From assembly GCA_009363875.1 (NCBI GenBank), contig CM018697.1:620001-684000 (forward strand): 64,000 nt of DNA, read 5' to 3'. This stretch comes from Mikania micrantha (taxonomy: Eukaryota; Streptophyta; Magnoliopsida; Asterales; Asteraceae). The notes under the pieces were generated by a model. The model did no database searches. It was not told the origin of the DNA and saw only the letters and a program-made list of their open reading frames with translations. Below, piece by piece: positions 10,777 through 23,456 of this stretch. The stretch's first letter is position 1; every line of letters starts with the position of its first letter. The translations under genes were made by a program, and so were the position numbers.

Positions 10777-11332
10777 AGGGGTGTAAACGAGCCGAGCCGA
10801 TCCGGCACTCGTTAAGGCTCGAGCTCGGTTCGTTTAGACAAATTAGGGCTCGAGCTGAGCTCGTTAAGAGCTTTACTAACTAGGCTCAAGCTTGGCTTGT
10901 TAGAAATTTTAGGCTTGAGCTCGGCTGGTTTAGATTTTATTTATTTAATTTATTTACTTTAATTACTAATTTAATTATATTTATGATTATTTTTTCTAAA
11001 TTTAACACAAAATATTTGATTTAAATACATTTATCATAATGTTATATATATAAATAATTAATATTATAAATAAACACTTAATATAATAAATAAAAATTAT
11101 ATAAACAAAAAGCTCGTTAAGGCTCGCGAGCCGGCTCGAGCTCAATATGCAAGGCTCGAGCTCGATATGCAAGGCTCGAGCTCGATATGCAAGGCTCGAG
11201 CTCGGGCTTGATAACTAAACGAACCACACTTTTGGGCCCGGGCTCGGGCACGTTAAAGCTCAACTCGTTCGAGCTTTTTACCAATCCGATCACGAGTATT
11301 TCACGAGCTGTCTTGGTTCGTTTACACCCCTA
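10777..11332. mobile_element. MITE-like DNA element with GGGGTGTAAACGAGCC termini
   Basis: The left end TAGGGGTGTAAACGAGCCGAG and right end GGTTCGTTTACACCCCTA are inverted repeats. The eight bases outside each end (ACGGCATC, ACGACGTC) match at six positions, compatible with an aged 8-bp hAT-type duplication. The interior is AT-rich with GC-rich sub-terminal GGCTCGAGCTCG motifs. It includes about three copies of a 21-bp unit (GATATGCAAGGCTCGAGCTC) at 11140-11205. There is no ORF. Confidence 0.65.
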
Positions 11333-13530
11333 ACGACGTCTATATATAATACTTTAATAGTACACTTGTGCACCTACTGAATTTTGAAGAGTCATATGAA
11401 CTAGTCATAGGATATTTATACAGTACAATTCTAATTTCTGGGAGATAGTGATGTATATGCCAACAATCACTATCTCATATGTTTGGTAAGCGGGAATAGC
11501 TACGCATGATCCTTACACTTATTATACGTACAAAAGGGCTCGTGGTATATTCTGGTATGTTTTACTATTTCTTACTTACATTATAACTTGTATTGTTAGT
11601 TCTAAAAGGCTATATTGTATTCAAGTTAGACCACTGTTTAATGTTTTGTTTCTGTTACTATTATGTTTATGTTCTGTTTCTCATTCATGTTTCCGACCAT
11701 GTTCTAATTATCTTCACAACCTTCTAAACTTCTATATTACTAATCTTTATTTGCTACAGAGCATTCTTTGGATTAGTTGCATATGTTTTTGTGATGTTTT
11801 TATATTTTGTATACGTAATCAAGGAAACAAGACTGGAAATTAAGAGAGAGTTTGAAGAGAATTTAAATATAATTTGAACAATGCAATAATGAATTATAAA
11901 ACTTATAAATTATGTTTTGGTTGAATTATTTAAGACATCAAGTTGTTTATAACATATTAGGGATTGTTGCATTAAGTTTATTTTCGTATAAGTTGCACGT
12001 TGGTCCTAATCAGATTGGGATGTTACAGCACAACTTCAACTTTTATGCAAACTAGTGTTAATCCCGCGTGTGTTTCGGCGTGCTAAACTGCTAAACAACA
12101 AATGGTATTTTCATATGGAAGTAAAATAGTAGTTTCATCGTCCAAAAACATATTGAGAAGGGAGTTTTTCGATGAATCGGTTGATAAATTCACAAACATT
12201 TGAGATCATTTTAGCAGTTCTTGTTGAAAAAACCTTCTAGCTTTTATAAAGTCTTTTCCTTTTATAATCACATCCTTGGTAGTCTGCATTTTAAAAAAGT
12301 TGAAATAATGATCAAGTTGTCTTCAAACATATTTCAAGGGTTTACAAGTAAATTATATAATGAAACGAAACTTTGTTCCCAATAGCTATTAACACAATAA
12401 TGATTTTTTCTTCCTTTCTCTGTCCAAAGCTAGAAGAAGCGAATAAAAATGAAGTTGCTGATGATATTTTCGTTCTACGTACAACGCCATGATGTCATAG
12501 GTTTCATACCATACCTATTTATTAATCATTATGTGGTTCTTTCTTGCATACAGTGCCATAATAAAAGATGTTCCGTATCCGTTCCTATTTAATTATTTCA
12601 TTTGTGACAAAACTTAAAAATTTTAAAAATTATGTTGGCTCACATTCCAAAACTTCATATATTACACTATTCATTTTCATGAGTTTTAATATATATAATA
12701 ATAAATAATAATATGACAAAACTTAAAATTTTAAAAAATTATATTGAGTCACATTCCAATACTTCATATATTGCACTATTTCTTTTTATGAGTTTTACTA
12801 TATACAATAATAAGATGCACGCTTATACATAGATAGAGTTATCGGGTATTAGTGCATGTATTGACAATCCTTACTACACAAGTTTTTATCCATGTTTTGT
12901 CTTTCAGGATTGCAGCACCACTAATGACTAAATATTTAATATTTTGAGTGTATCACTAGTTTTCACACTAGATAAAGCAATAGGATTTTGATGATTCATA
13001 ATGATATACATAGTATATTTTAAGTAAGAAACTTTCAAAATATGTGTAAATAACTAAATTAAAAATTAATATTGGAAATGAAAAAAAAAATCACAAGTCT
13101 CTAAATGTACACTTTAATGTTTGTGTCGAGTAGCTCATCCATACAAAAAAAAAAAAAAAAAAAAATCTTAATGCCTTCAAAATTAGAGGGTCCTAGTTTT
13201 TTTGGTGTAAATAAGCTTTTTATTTATAATGGATTCTGATTAAGGTAAAAAAAAATTATTGCTTTCATATTTGTAATTAATCTACTCGTTTTGTTTATGA
13301 TTTATACTTTTTGTAGCTTTCTTCTTTATCATAATCTATATTTTTTATGTCTCAAACTCGAGGAAAGTTTTATATACAATTGAAAAAGAACCCCAATTTT
13401 TATACTTATTTTAGACCACAAAAAGGTTATAGACAACCTTGCGTGTGCGGTGGCCTAGCACTTTTGTGATTTACAGTTATTTTGGATTTTTTAAGGATGT
13501 AGAATTTTGTGACAGGTTTAAAATCGGTAT
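11333..13530. other. Intergenic DNA
   Basis: AT-rich. Two about 110-bp stretches near 12600-12690 and 12712-12800 resemble each other (ACAAAACTTAAAAATTTTAAAAATTATRTTG, then CACATTCCAATACTTCATATATT), a local duplication. A possible degraded Helitron end lies near 12045-12080. No gene recognised. Confidence 0.4.
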
Positions 13531-13535
13531 TTTTG

Positions 13536-14094
13536 TAACTTTGTGCTGTTTGTTTTTGCTAAAAAGGTCTGCATAGAATCTTTTATCTGCGCCGCGCAGA
13601 CCACGCGCAGATGTTAGCATATGCAGACTGGTTGTTTTTCGAAGATGTTCAATAAAAAACGTGTACACGTGCTCTTCTTGGTGCAGATGTGCCCCAATCA
13701 CTTTTAAGATCTTCTAAGATCTGCAGAGACAACTCACCACCATCGGCCACCACCACCGTCGGACCCCACCAACACCACCGACCGCCACCTTCGGTCCCCC
13801 ACCACCACCGTTGGTCACCCCCACCACCGTCAGTCACTCTCACCACCACCGGCGGCCACCACCATCACCCCAACCGTCGATCACCCCCATCACCACCACA
13901 CCGTCGGCCACTCCGATCACCCACCACCACCAATTTATTTTAACAGTTAACAGATGTTAAAAAACAAACGTTATTATTCTTGCAGACTGCATACATGTGA
14001 TCAACATCTTCTTCTACAGATATATGCAGATGTACGCAAATGTGATACACAAACTGCAAACATTTTGCATCTTAAAAACAAACACCACCTTATT
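13536..14094. mobile_element. MITE-like inverted-repeat element with CCACCA-rich core
   Basis: The left end (TTGTGCTGTTTGTTTTTGC) and the reverse complement of the right end (AGGTGGTGTTTGTTTTTAA) share most positions. Sub-terminal CTGCAGA and TGCAGAC motifs occur on both sides. The middle (13735-13935) is a GC-rich (CCACCACCG)-type repeat that keeps several frames open by composition alone. The exact target duplication is unclear. Confidence 0.45.
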
Positions 14095-14880
14095 GTTTTT
14101 ATCGTAAAAAGAGTTGTTGTGACGTGTTTTAATGTCCACATATTCGTGATAGGTCCTCTTGTATTACGCAGGGAATGAAATGTAGTTATGAATTATTGGA
14201 TACGATAGATATCATGAGTCTAAATATCTTCGTGCACTTAATTTGTTTAATTTATATTGCTATTACTTAATAGGGTCAGCTACCAACCTGTTATTCAACT
14301 ATAACTAATTAAATATAAGCAATTCAGATTTGCAGATCAAAAGACAATATATATTAAACAAATTGTGATCTTTTTATTTAGATCAGAAAACAATATCTTT
14401 CAAGTGAGAGATCTTTTCTTCCGGCATACTTTACGTTGTCGTGAAAAACGAACAACTTATGCTTCATTTTCAATCTCTCTTCTACATTTATTAATAAAAA
14501 TTTTTATAAGTCGATTTTTTAAAAAAAAAATATGATTAAAATTTTTGAAAAACTTAATACTTTAAGTAATACAATAATAATATTATTATTTTTAAATATT
14601 ACATTTTTAAAGTTTGTTTTTTTAAATATTTTATTTTAAAAAACTGTTTTCAATAATTCTTATTTTATAATTATTTTGCTTTTGAAAAAAAAAAGTATTT
14701 TTTATATTAATATATTTTTAATGTGTTAAAAATTATTTTCAATTTAAAAATATATAAATGTGTATTAGTATTTAATATTATTATTTAATGTATGATACAT
14801 TAAATAAAAGATAGAAGCGAGAAATTTATTGTAAGGATAATCTACATTAATGTCATGTGTTCTTTTTTTATTTTAATCTT
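14095..14880. other. Intergenic DNA, strongly AT-rich
   Basis: No coding or RNA features seen; long runs of A and T between 14480 and 14800. Confidence 0.45.
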
Positions 14881-14883
14881 TAC

Positions 14884-15621
14884 TCTATAATAAAAGAGTA
14901 AAATTTTACAACTTGTCAATTCTCACAAAAATAAGGACACTTGTCACATTCTTACAATATTACTGCTATATTCAATTACCTATCATCTTTCTTAATTCTC
15001 TCTTATATTAAATAGTCATTATCTCTCTTATTAAATAAATTATTTTTCTTATTAAATAATTCTAATACTAATAATTAATATATTATTAATCTTTTTATAA
15101 TAAAACACACTTAAAAACATTTTATAAAGCAAGAAATATTTTATTATTAAAAAAACAAAATTTATGTAAAAACAAGTTATCTTATAAAATGATTTTTTTA
15201 TAATAAAATATACTATAAAATGAGTTTTAAATAATGAGATTTTTATAAACAACTAACGTTTTTTAATTTATTTATGATAGAAAAGTTGCACTTTTTGTCC
15301 GTTATGTTTAACGCTATTTTAAATTCGGTCGTTTAACTTTAATAATTACAAAAATTATATTTATATTATTGATTTATAAAAGTTAGTTTTTAATATAATA
15401 TAAACCAAAGTTTTTAACGTCAGTTATTTCAAAAATATAAATTGTTACACATCATAAGGTCATATATTATTTGTATAGTAATTAAAGTTTTTAAATATTT
15501 TTTTATTCCTTAAAATATATATTAATTTGTCAAAATATCATTTTATAATTGCTAAATTTTCATTACTAATTATTAAATATTTCATATTAGATCCGTGTAA
15601 CACACGGGTTAATAACCTAGT
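14884..15621 (+). mobile_element. Non-autonomous Helitron candidate
   Basis: The right end has a hairpin (CCGTGT/ACACGG, 15593-15607) followed nine bases later by CTAGT (15617-15621) and then T. This matches the Helitron rule of a hairpin, then CTRRT, inserted before T. The left end begins TCTATAATAAAAGAG, similar to common plant Helitron 5' ends, but the preceding base is C instead of A. There is no RepHel ORF. Length is about 738 bp. Confidence 0.55.
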
Positions 15622-15639
15622 TTATTATATATAATCGAT

Positions 15640-16640
15640 AGATATGTACCTCACATAACACATTTGTTTATTAGCACACAAGCATTCAAATTGGAACTTG
15701 ATGAAAGAGATAAACGTCAATCACCATGTTTCAATTGACACATACCTAGCTTCAGATGACTAGAATCAACCTACTTATATCCAAAAGATGGTCATATTTC
15801 GGTTCTTATTTTATGTTATAAGGCTCTTGGGTACATATTTGACAATTGTCAATTCCCCTTTCTTATTTTGCGAAAAGGTTATCGCATAATTTCAAATGGG
15901 TACGGGTCTGACGGGTAAAACCTTTGCACGTACACTGATAACCGGAGTTTGGTTTTGTGCTTAAGTTTTTGATTAAACATTATTGTGAAGTTTTATATAA
16001 TTATTCATTCGAATGTTAATTACTATGTGTTCGTGTGTGGTTGTAGGTTAGATGGAGCAATATGGTAGTTTTAGAAGAAAAGCAGGCAATGGGAAGCAAG
16101 AACAGTCATATTGAAAGTCAAAAAGATGACATTTTGGAAGGCCTGGCCGTAGCTTACGGTCTAGGGTTGTTCCCCGTAGCTGGAATCTTAAACGCAAGGC
16201 TTTGGAGTGTAAATCAGTCGTAACTTACGCTAGTCTCGCCATAGCTTATGGCAAGGGTCAGATCATCACACCATATTTTGCTTTTCTGGGGGTATTTAAG
16301 CCCTCGGTTAACCCTTGTCGTATATTATCACTTTGAGACAAATTTTTTGACGACCCTACATATTTTTGGAGCATTCTAAAGCCTCAAATGATCAATCCAA
16401 CCATAGAAATCAAGATCAAATAATGCAATTCATGATCATCTCCAAGTGGATAGTTAGGTTTCAAAGTTACATTTGCTTTTGATTTGTTACACATTGGTAT
16501 TGTATTTGCTTTCATAGATTTACATGTTTGATATTGCTTGATTATGAAACGATAAATGGTTTCCAGTTTATTTTGCAATTTTGAATTCAATTTCATTACT
16601 TTGCTTTCAGTCATTGTCTAGTGAATTGAGAGTTGGTGTT
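15640..16640 (+). mobile_element. LTR-type promoter fragment with palindrome array
   Basis: The stretch holds a promoter-like organisation: a group of short palindromes (16147-16252), a TATA-like GGTATTTAAG (16291-16300) and a downstream untranslated-looking region. The same order occurs in three other LTR-type fragments in this window. LTR borders were not found, so this is an old fragment, possibly Tat/Athila type. No coding sequence. Confidence 0.4.
16147..16252. repeat. Palindrome array I
   Basis: Three near-palindromes: CCGTA/TACGG around GCT (16147-16159), CGTA/TACG around ACT (16219-16229) and GCCATA/TATGGC around GCT (16238-16252). Arms differ between copies but stay complementary. 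Confidence 0.7.
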
Positions 16641-16654
16641 TGATGTGCGTGAAA

Positions 16655-17752
16655 CTATATACTTTTAATTATGGATTTTTCACACAGATTTTAGTTTTAA
16701 AATGGTTTTTACTAGAAACTAAATCACACACAATAGGCAAGTGTACCTATCGTATAATAATATAGCTTATGGTAAGAACTGGATATCAATCCGTGGACAC
16801 AATATCTCTCAATACTAGACCTCGGTCAATGTTTAGCAACAACATGAAAATGTCGGGTTTTGTGAATTTTAAAATAATAACTAAAAGAAAGTTTTTTAAA
16901 TAATCTAATGTCTAAGAGAATTGCCTAGATCATGAATCCACTTAGTCTAGTGATGTGATTATTATGAATTGGTAAACCAAATGTTGACTAGATTCTGGTC
17001 AAAGATATCTAATCATATAATCTTTTGGAAAATTAAAATGATAAACACATTCTAATCACCTATGATTATTCTATGAAGCCTAATGTCAAGGTCTATGTCA
17101 AGATTTAATCAAGAATTAGTCATCTGTCAAGAATCTTAATTCTACAACTTAAGGAAAACTAATATGACTTATACACACTAATCACCCTAAGTTGCATAAA
17201 TTCAACAAAGTCACAATTTCTTCCAACTTACAATCTATGAACACAATCATGCAAATGAGGTCATTTGGCCATAATTTCCTAACTCACATGTTAATCATTT
17301 TCAACAAATCATAATATCACCATGGTTTTTCCAAACTTTAGTGACAGAAAGTATACTTATGCAAGTTTTATAATATTCAAGAAACCAATTATCATTCCTA
17401 ATCTCATAGCATAATCTACAACAAGTTGTAAGATTATAAACAAATGTTTGATCATGGTTTTCCAACATATTATGACTAAACATTCATCATTCTTGAACAT
17501 TAATCAACCTACACAAATTTACAACATCATTGGAATACAATCATAACTTCATCTTGAATCTTGACATAAACCCATTTGACCAATTCATAAAATCATTATC
17601 ACATAAACAAAAGTTTCATCATAATCTAGACAATGAAGTGTTTAGCCCATAAGGCTTACAAGAACAATAACAAAGTAGCTGAAATTAACAAGAGACATGA
17701 TTAAAATAACAAAATGCAAACCACTAGTAAGCAAGGGTTGAAAACAAGATGG
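16655..17752 (-). mobile_element. Old LTR-retrotransposon fragment hosting element 1
   Basis: CACAATAGGCAAGTGTACCT near 16730 and the following GGATATCAATCC are the reverse complement of a motif pair found again near 54000 (GATATCCGGA..., TAGGTACACTTGCCT). Both copies are therefore related LTR-end or leader sequences in opposite directions. No ORF. The fragment is cut at 17757 by element 1 and continues at 38179. Confidence 0.4.
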
Positions 17753-17757
17753 TGTTG

Positions 17758-19882
17758 TGTGACACCCTAGTCACTTTCATGTCCCTCCCGGACATTTTCA
17801 CCAATATTTAATAATTTAAGTTTAGGTCCCAGTTAAAAACTTTCGTGTTTTATACAAACCTTTAAACATACTATTACCAACACTTGTTAAAACAAGTTTA
17901 AGTATGTTTACAAACTTGACAAAACATTTAATACACAAAAGCTTCACACAAGTTCGATTATTTAAAGATTAAACTACCATACGAGCCTCCATGTTCGATT
18001 CCCGATCACCATCACCGCTCACCTCACTCCTTTGTACCTGTAAACACAACATTTAAATTCACCATTAGTTCGTTAGAACTAAGTAAGATTACCTCACCAA
18101 TCCACCCAGTGTATTCCATAACACCATATGGATACACTAATGAGGTTCCAAATAAAATTTGACAACAATAGTCAACCACGTACAAAACGATTTACTAACG
18201 GTTCGTTTTCAACCAAAACCTCATTATATTTCTCATTCATGCACAATCATTATAATTTAATATAACGCATATATAACCACACAAAACTCCAATTGTGCAT
18301 CATAATTTACAAAAATCACAATTTACAATTTGACACTTGAATTTCAAGTGTCTACACCCTTATAGGTCATCTATTGTTCACACACCTTGTGAATAAATTA
18401 CATTGGAATTGCAGGTTTTATGTTCACACGCCTTGTGAATCTTTTACATGCACATTTCCAATTCAACATCTACCCATTCGTAGATCACCACATGTTCACA
18501 CACCTTGTGAATCTTTTACATTGGAATTGCAAGTTATACGTTCACACACTTTGTGAATCAAAACATGCACATTACCAATTCAACATCTACTCATTCGTAG
18601 ATCACCACATGTTCACACACCTTGTGAATCTTTTACATTGGAATTGCAAGTTATACGTTCACACACCTTGTGAATCAAAACATGCACATTACCAATTCAA
18701 CATCTACGCATTCGTAGATCACCACATGTTCACACACCTTGTGAATCATGCAACAACAATAACCACAATCACATATACCACAATCACCTGTAGTATGGAC
18801 TCACCCAGTCCTTAACTACAAGTTCGATCAAATAGGTAACTTACCTTAATTTGAAGAGTTATCAACAGTTTCCAACTCTTTCCCAGGCCTTCTAGAACTA
18901 GATTCACCTCCTCTTTCTATTATATATTTACATATAACAGGATTTAACAACATGAACACACAACTTGTGTTATTTATATAATCTAATTCATTTGACCTGT
19001 TTCATTCTTTATTTTCAATCAAAACCTCCTCAAAGCTTTTATCAATAACCCATGTGTAGAAATTAATCTACACATGTTCTTTATCATATTTAAATTATCA
19101 CAACATCGTTTTACGCTAAAATCATTAACTTTCAACTTACACGTTAATTTATCATTCTAAAGAATGATCCAAGACCATCACAACACTCTTAAATCACCCC
19201 TCTAATAATCACACTCAATAATATGAGTTTCATAACAAACGGGCATTATAACGGATCAAAATCAAGATTTCACCGTTAAAACACCTAGTCCTTCGTTTCT
19301 AATCATCCCAGATCATTATATAATACACAAAACTATATTTAATCCGTATATTATCAAAATAAATATGATAAAACGAATCGTTACCCTTCAAACGGATTTC
19401 TGGTTGTAATACGATGATCAGAACTCGTAGAAACGATCCACGGCTCAATCCAAACCCCTGGATAGCTTCAAAATTGATGTTGGGAGCTTAAAATTCGTTT
19501 ATGTGTGTGTTTATCGTGCAAGAGATCGAGAAAAAGAGATAGATGAGTGTTTGTGGTTGAAATGCTTTGAAGATAAGCTTTCTGCCGCCTCTGCGCATCC
19601 CAGGCGTACCGCGCGGATGGGGCAAGGCCAGATGATTTCCCTCTCCCGCGTGCATCGCCTATCGTGGGCGTGTGGCTCGGGGCGTACCGCCCCAGGCCAT
19701 TTTCTTCGTTTTTCGATTTTATCTTCGTTTCGCGATTCCGGACAATCCGGAACTCCGTTTCCTGCTCGGTTTTCTCCCACGTTCATCATTTCTCACATAT
19801 TTTCAATTTTTTTTAATAACCAAAACCATTCTACTTACGATTTCTTCAAACGTATTCATATTATTAAAAACGGGTCGTTACA
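17758..19882 (-). repeat. Element 1 3' LTR
   Basis: Read on the minus strand it starts TGTAACGACCCG at 19882 and ends GGGTGTCACA at 17758, 2125 bp. The inner end abuts the polypurine tract. Its first part (in element sense) matches the right LTR closely through 18449. Confidence 0.85.
18374..18750. repeat. 117-bp tandem repeat in element 1 LTR
   Basis: About three copies of a 117-bp unit (starts near 18487, 18604, 18721). Each unit holds two copies of a palindrome with arms TTCACA/TGTGAA around CACCT or CACTT. The same array, with 116-117 bp spacing, is in the right LTR at about 36753-37010. Open frames across it are repeat artefacts. Confidence 0.85.
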
Positions 19883-19919
19883 AATCTCCCCTCCTTACGA
19901 AGGTTTCGTCCTCGAAACC
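19883..19919 (-). other. Element 1 polypurine tract with preceding hairpin
   Basis: In element sense the LTR is preceded by AAGGAGGGGAGATT (complement of 19883-19896). Upstream of it is an inverted repeat with arms GGTTTCG/CGAAACC (19902-19908 and 19913-19919) and a 4-nt loop. The equivalent hairpin stands at the same place in elements 2 and 3. Confidence 0.75.
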
Positions 19920-19921
19920 GG

Positions 19922-22900
19922 TTATACATCAAAAATATAAGGATAAAATTTCTTCATTTCATCTTCTGACTCCCACGTTGCGTCAGATCCCCTCCTGTTT
20001 TTCCATTGAATCTTTACCTGGTTCAAAGACTTGTTTCTAAGTTGTTTGACTTTTCTGTCTAATATAGCTACCGGCTTTTCCACATAGTTCAACTTGTCAT
20101 CAATTTCCAAGTCTTCCAGTGGCACATAAGCTGATTCATCAGGTAGACATTTTCTCAGATATGACACATGAAAAGTATCATGTATACCACTCAGTTCCTC
20201 TGGTAGCTCAAGGCGATAAGCAACATTACCTATCCGAGCTATAACTCTGATTGGTCCAATGAAACGCGGACTTAATTTTCCCCGTTTACGAAAACGAATC
20301 ACACCCTTCCAAGGGGAAACCTTTAACAACACAAAGTCTCCCACTTGAAATTCAATTGATCGTCTTCGTTTATCTGCATAAGACTTTTGACGATCTTGTG
20401 CCGCCTTCAAGTGAGCTCGAATTTGATCAATTCGCTGATTTGTAACTTTCAATATTTCTTTATTTTCAAGCTCTCGTGGTCCAACTTCTCCCCAGCAAAC
20501 GGGAGTACAACATCGCCTTCCATATAACATTTCAAATGGAGGCATTCCCAACCCAGAATGATAACTGTTGTTATACGAAAATTCCGCCAGAGGTAGATAG
20601 TCATCCCAACTTCCTCCAAAATCAATGATACATGCTCGTAGCATATCCTCCAGCGTCTGAATGGTTCGTTCACTCTGACCATCAATCTGGGGATGATACG
20701 CCATGCTCAACAACAGTTTCGTGCCCAATTCCTTTTGAAAATTCCTCCAGAAATGCGAAGTGAATCGTGTGTCTCGATCGGACACAATCGTCACTGGTAT
20801 TCCGTGACGCGACACTATTTCTTTCACATACACTTCGGCCATCTTCTCGGAAGAATACGATTCACGAATAGGAATAAAATGAGCACTTTTAGTCAACGAT
20901 CCACAATGACCCAAATCGCATCATACCCCTTTCGGGTTTTCTGGAGTTTAGTAATTAGGTCCATTGTGATGTGTTCCCATTTCCACATAGGAATCTCTAA
21001 AGGCTGTAATTTGCCATAAGGCTTTTGATGCTCAGCCTTAACTTGTAAACAAGTTAAACATTTTTCAACATATTTAGCAATATCACGTTTCATACCTGGC
21101 CACCAGTAATTTACCCGAAGGTCTCGATACATTTTTCTGGCCCCCGGATGAATTGAGTATTTTGATTTATGAGCTTCCTCCATCAGATCAGTTTTCAAAG
21201 AACAAGTGGGAGGTATCCACACCCTACCCCATCTTGTTTTTAAACCACGACTATCTTCATCCAAGTTATGAGCTTGCCCCTTTATTCGGTCTCGTTTCCA
21301 GTTTTCTACTTTCAAAGCTTCAACTTGAGCTTCTTTAATTTGATCCACCAAATCAGAGGAAATCACAATCTTCATTGCTGTAACCCGAATGGGTTCATGT
21401 TCCTCTTTCTTACTCAAGGCATCCGCCACCACATTGGCTTTACCTGGATGATAAAGGATTTCACAATCATAATCCTTGAGTAGTTCTATCCAACGTCTTT
21501 GCCTCATATTTAATTCCTTCTGTGTAAAGAAATATTTCAGGCTCTTGTGATCAGTGTAAATTGTGCATTTCACACCATACAAGTAATGCCTTCAGATTTT
21601 TAAGGCAAACACCACCGCTGCTAATTCTAGATCATGAGTAGGATAGTTTACTTCATGAACTTTCATTTGCCTCGACGCATAGGCAATCACTTTACCCCTT
21701 TGCATAAGGACACAACCAAGCCCAAGATAAGATGCATCAGAATACACCACCAAATCATCAGGTCCATCCGGTAAAGTTAATACCGGTGCCTGAGTTAACT
21801 TGAACTTGAGCTCATTAAAAGCTTTTTCTTGATCATTACCCCAAACAAATTTCACATCTTTTCTTCTCAGTTTAGTTAAAGGAAATGCAATTCTTGCAAA
21901 ATACTGTATAAACCGCCGATAATAACCGGCTAGACCAAGAAAACTTCTAATTTCAGTAGGAGTTTTAGGTGAACTCCACTTCATCACCGCTTGAACTTTC
22001 GAAGGATCAACAAGTATGCCATCAGCACACACCACATGTCCCAAAAACTGGACTTCACGCAACCAAAATGCGCATTTAGAAAATTTGGCATATAATTTCT
22101 CCTTACGTAAAGTTTCAAGAACTTCACGCAAATGACAAGCGTGATCACCCTCATTTTTAGAATAAATAAGAATGTCATCGATAAAGACAATGACAGATCG
22201 ATCCAACATTGGGCGACACACCCGGTTCATCAAATCCATGAACGCAGCCGGTGCATTTGTCAACCCAAACGACATCACAAGAAATTCATAATGACCGTAA
22301 CAAGTACGAAAAGCAGTCTTGGGAATATCTTCCTCTTTAACCTTGAGTTGATGATAACCCGAGCGAAGATCGATTTTAGAAAACCACGACGCTCCTTGCA
22401 ACTGATCAAAAAGGTCATCAATTCGAGGTAGAGGATATCGGTTTTTCACAGTTATTTTGTTCAACTCTCTATAATCAATACACATTCTAAGGCTTCCGTC
22501 TTTCTTTTTAACAAAAAGAATTGGTGCACCCCACGGGGAGATACTTGGACGGATAAAGCGTTTGTCTAAAAGGTCTTGTAACTGTGTCATCAATTCTTTC
22601 AATTCAGATGGTGCCAACCGATATGGAGCTTTAGCTATGGGCTTAGCCCCAGGAATGAGATCAATTTTAAACTCAACATCTCTATCACAAGGAATTCCTG
22701 GTAAATCATCCGGAAATACATCAGGAAAATCCCTGACTACTGGAACATCATTAAGTTCCTTTACCTCATTCCTTACATCAATAACATAAGCTAAAAATGA
22801 CTGACCCCCATGGTTCATGTAATTCATAGCTTTAGCTAAGGAACACAATATGGTTCCACCTCGTTTTTCTCCCTGAATACATACTTCATAACCACTCGGA

Positions 22901-22957
22901 GACATTAATTGAATAACCTTTCGGTTACATACTATGTTAGCTCCATATTTAGACAAC
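19922..22957 (-). pseudogene. Element 1 pol: RT, RNase H, integrase, chromodomain
   Basis: The pol frame resumes at the inner edge of element 2 and reads leftward. RT has YRELNKITVKNRYPLPR and FIDDILIYS (near 22175). RNase H has VVYSDASYLGLGCVLMQ. Then come the integrase zinc region (HPGARKMYRDL, CLTCLQVK), the core (SDRDTRFTSHFW, YHPQIDGQSERT) and a chromodomain-like end (WKNRRGSDATWESEDEM). An in-frame TGA at 21592-21594 replaces an expected tryptophan codon after FALKI. A one-base loss near 20895 shifts the frame inside the integrase just after WVIVDR. Both lesions and the upstream insertion disable the gene. Confidence 0.9.
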
Positions 22958-23456
22958 CAATCTGTCACACCCCCAATTTTCAACTAACGGAATCACACCG
23001 TTTGGGAGCATGACAAACCAGGATCTCAGATCATTAGACATAGCGAAGACCTCTATATGAATTTCAAAACATACGTTGGTCTTTAAAACATAATATTCAG
23101 AGTTTACAAAAAGTTGCGGAAGCGTTTCAAATCAAACCAATAAACTGTTGATAAGTAAAACATTACAAATCAAAATACTGAAATAATCAAATTCAAATGT
23201 TCAAAGTGTTTATAATGCATGAGACTCTATCTTCCTAGTCCATGCCAGCTGTTACGCGCGCCTTAGCGTCCTGAGAAAACATGCAATTCAAGTCAACACA
23301 AAGGTTGGTGCATAACACAGGTTTTAAATAATCATAGTGTTCAAAACATCAGTTTGAATAATAAGTTGTAGATAACATAATCACAAATGCACAGTCATGA
23401 TAGCTAGTCATATAAACTATTTACATACGTGTTCGACACCGAAGCTGACTGATTGC

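Noticed and set aside
12045..12080. Minus-strand Helitron 3' end (CTAGT with nearby hairpin)
   Set aside because: The hairpin arms are too mismatched and no opposite end was found.
13649..13943. Open frames on both strands over the CCACCA region
   Set aside because: Frames stay open because of the repeat composition; they lie inside a MITE-like element.
18374..18815. Overlapping frames of 60 and 131 codons
   Set aside because: Translate the 117-bp tandem repeat of an LTR; the same frame recurs in the other LTR.
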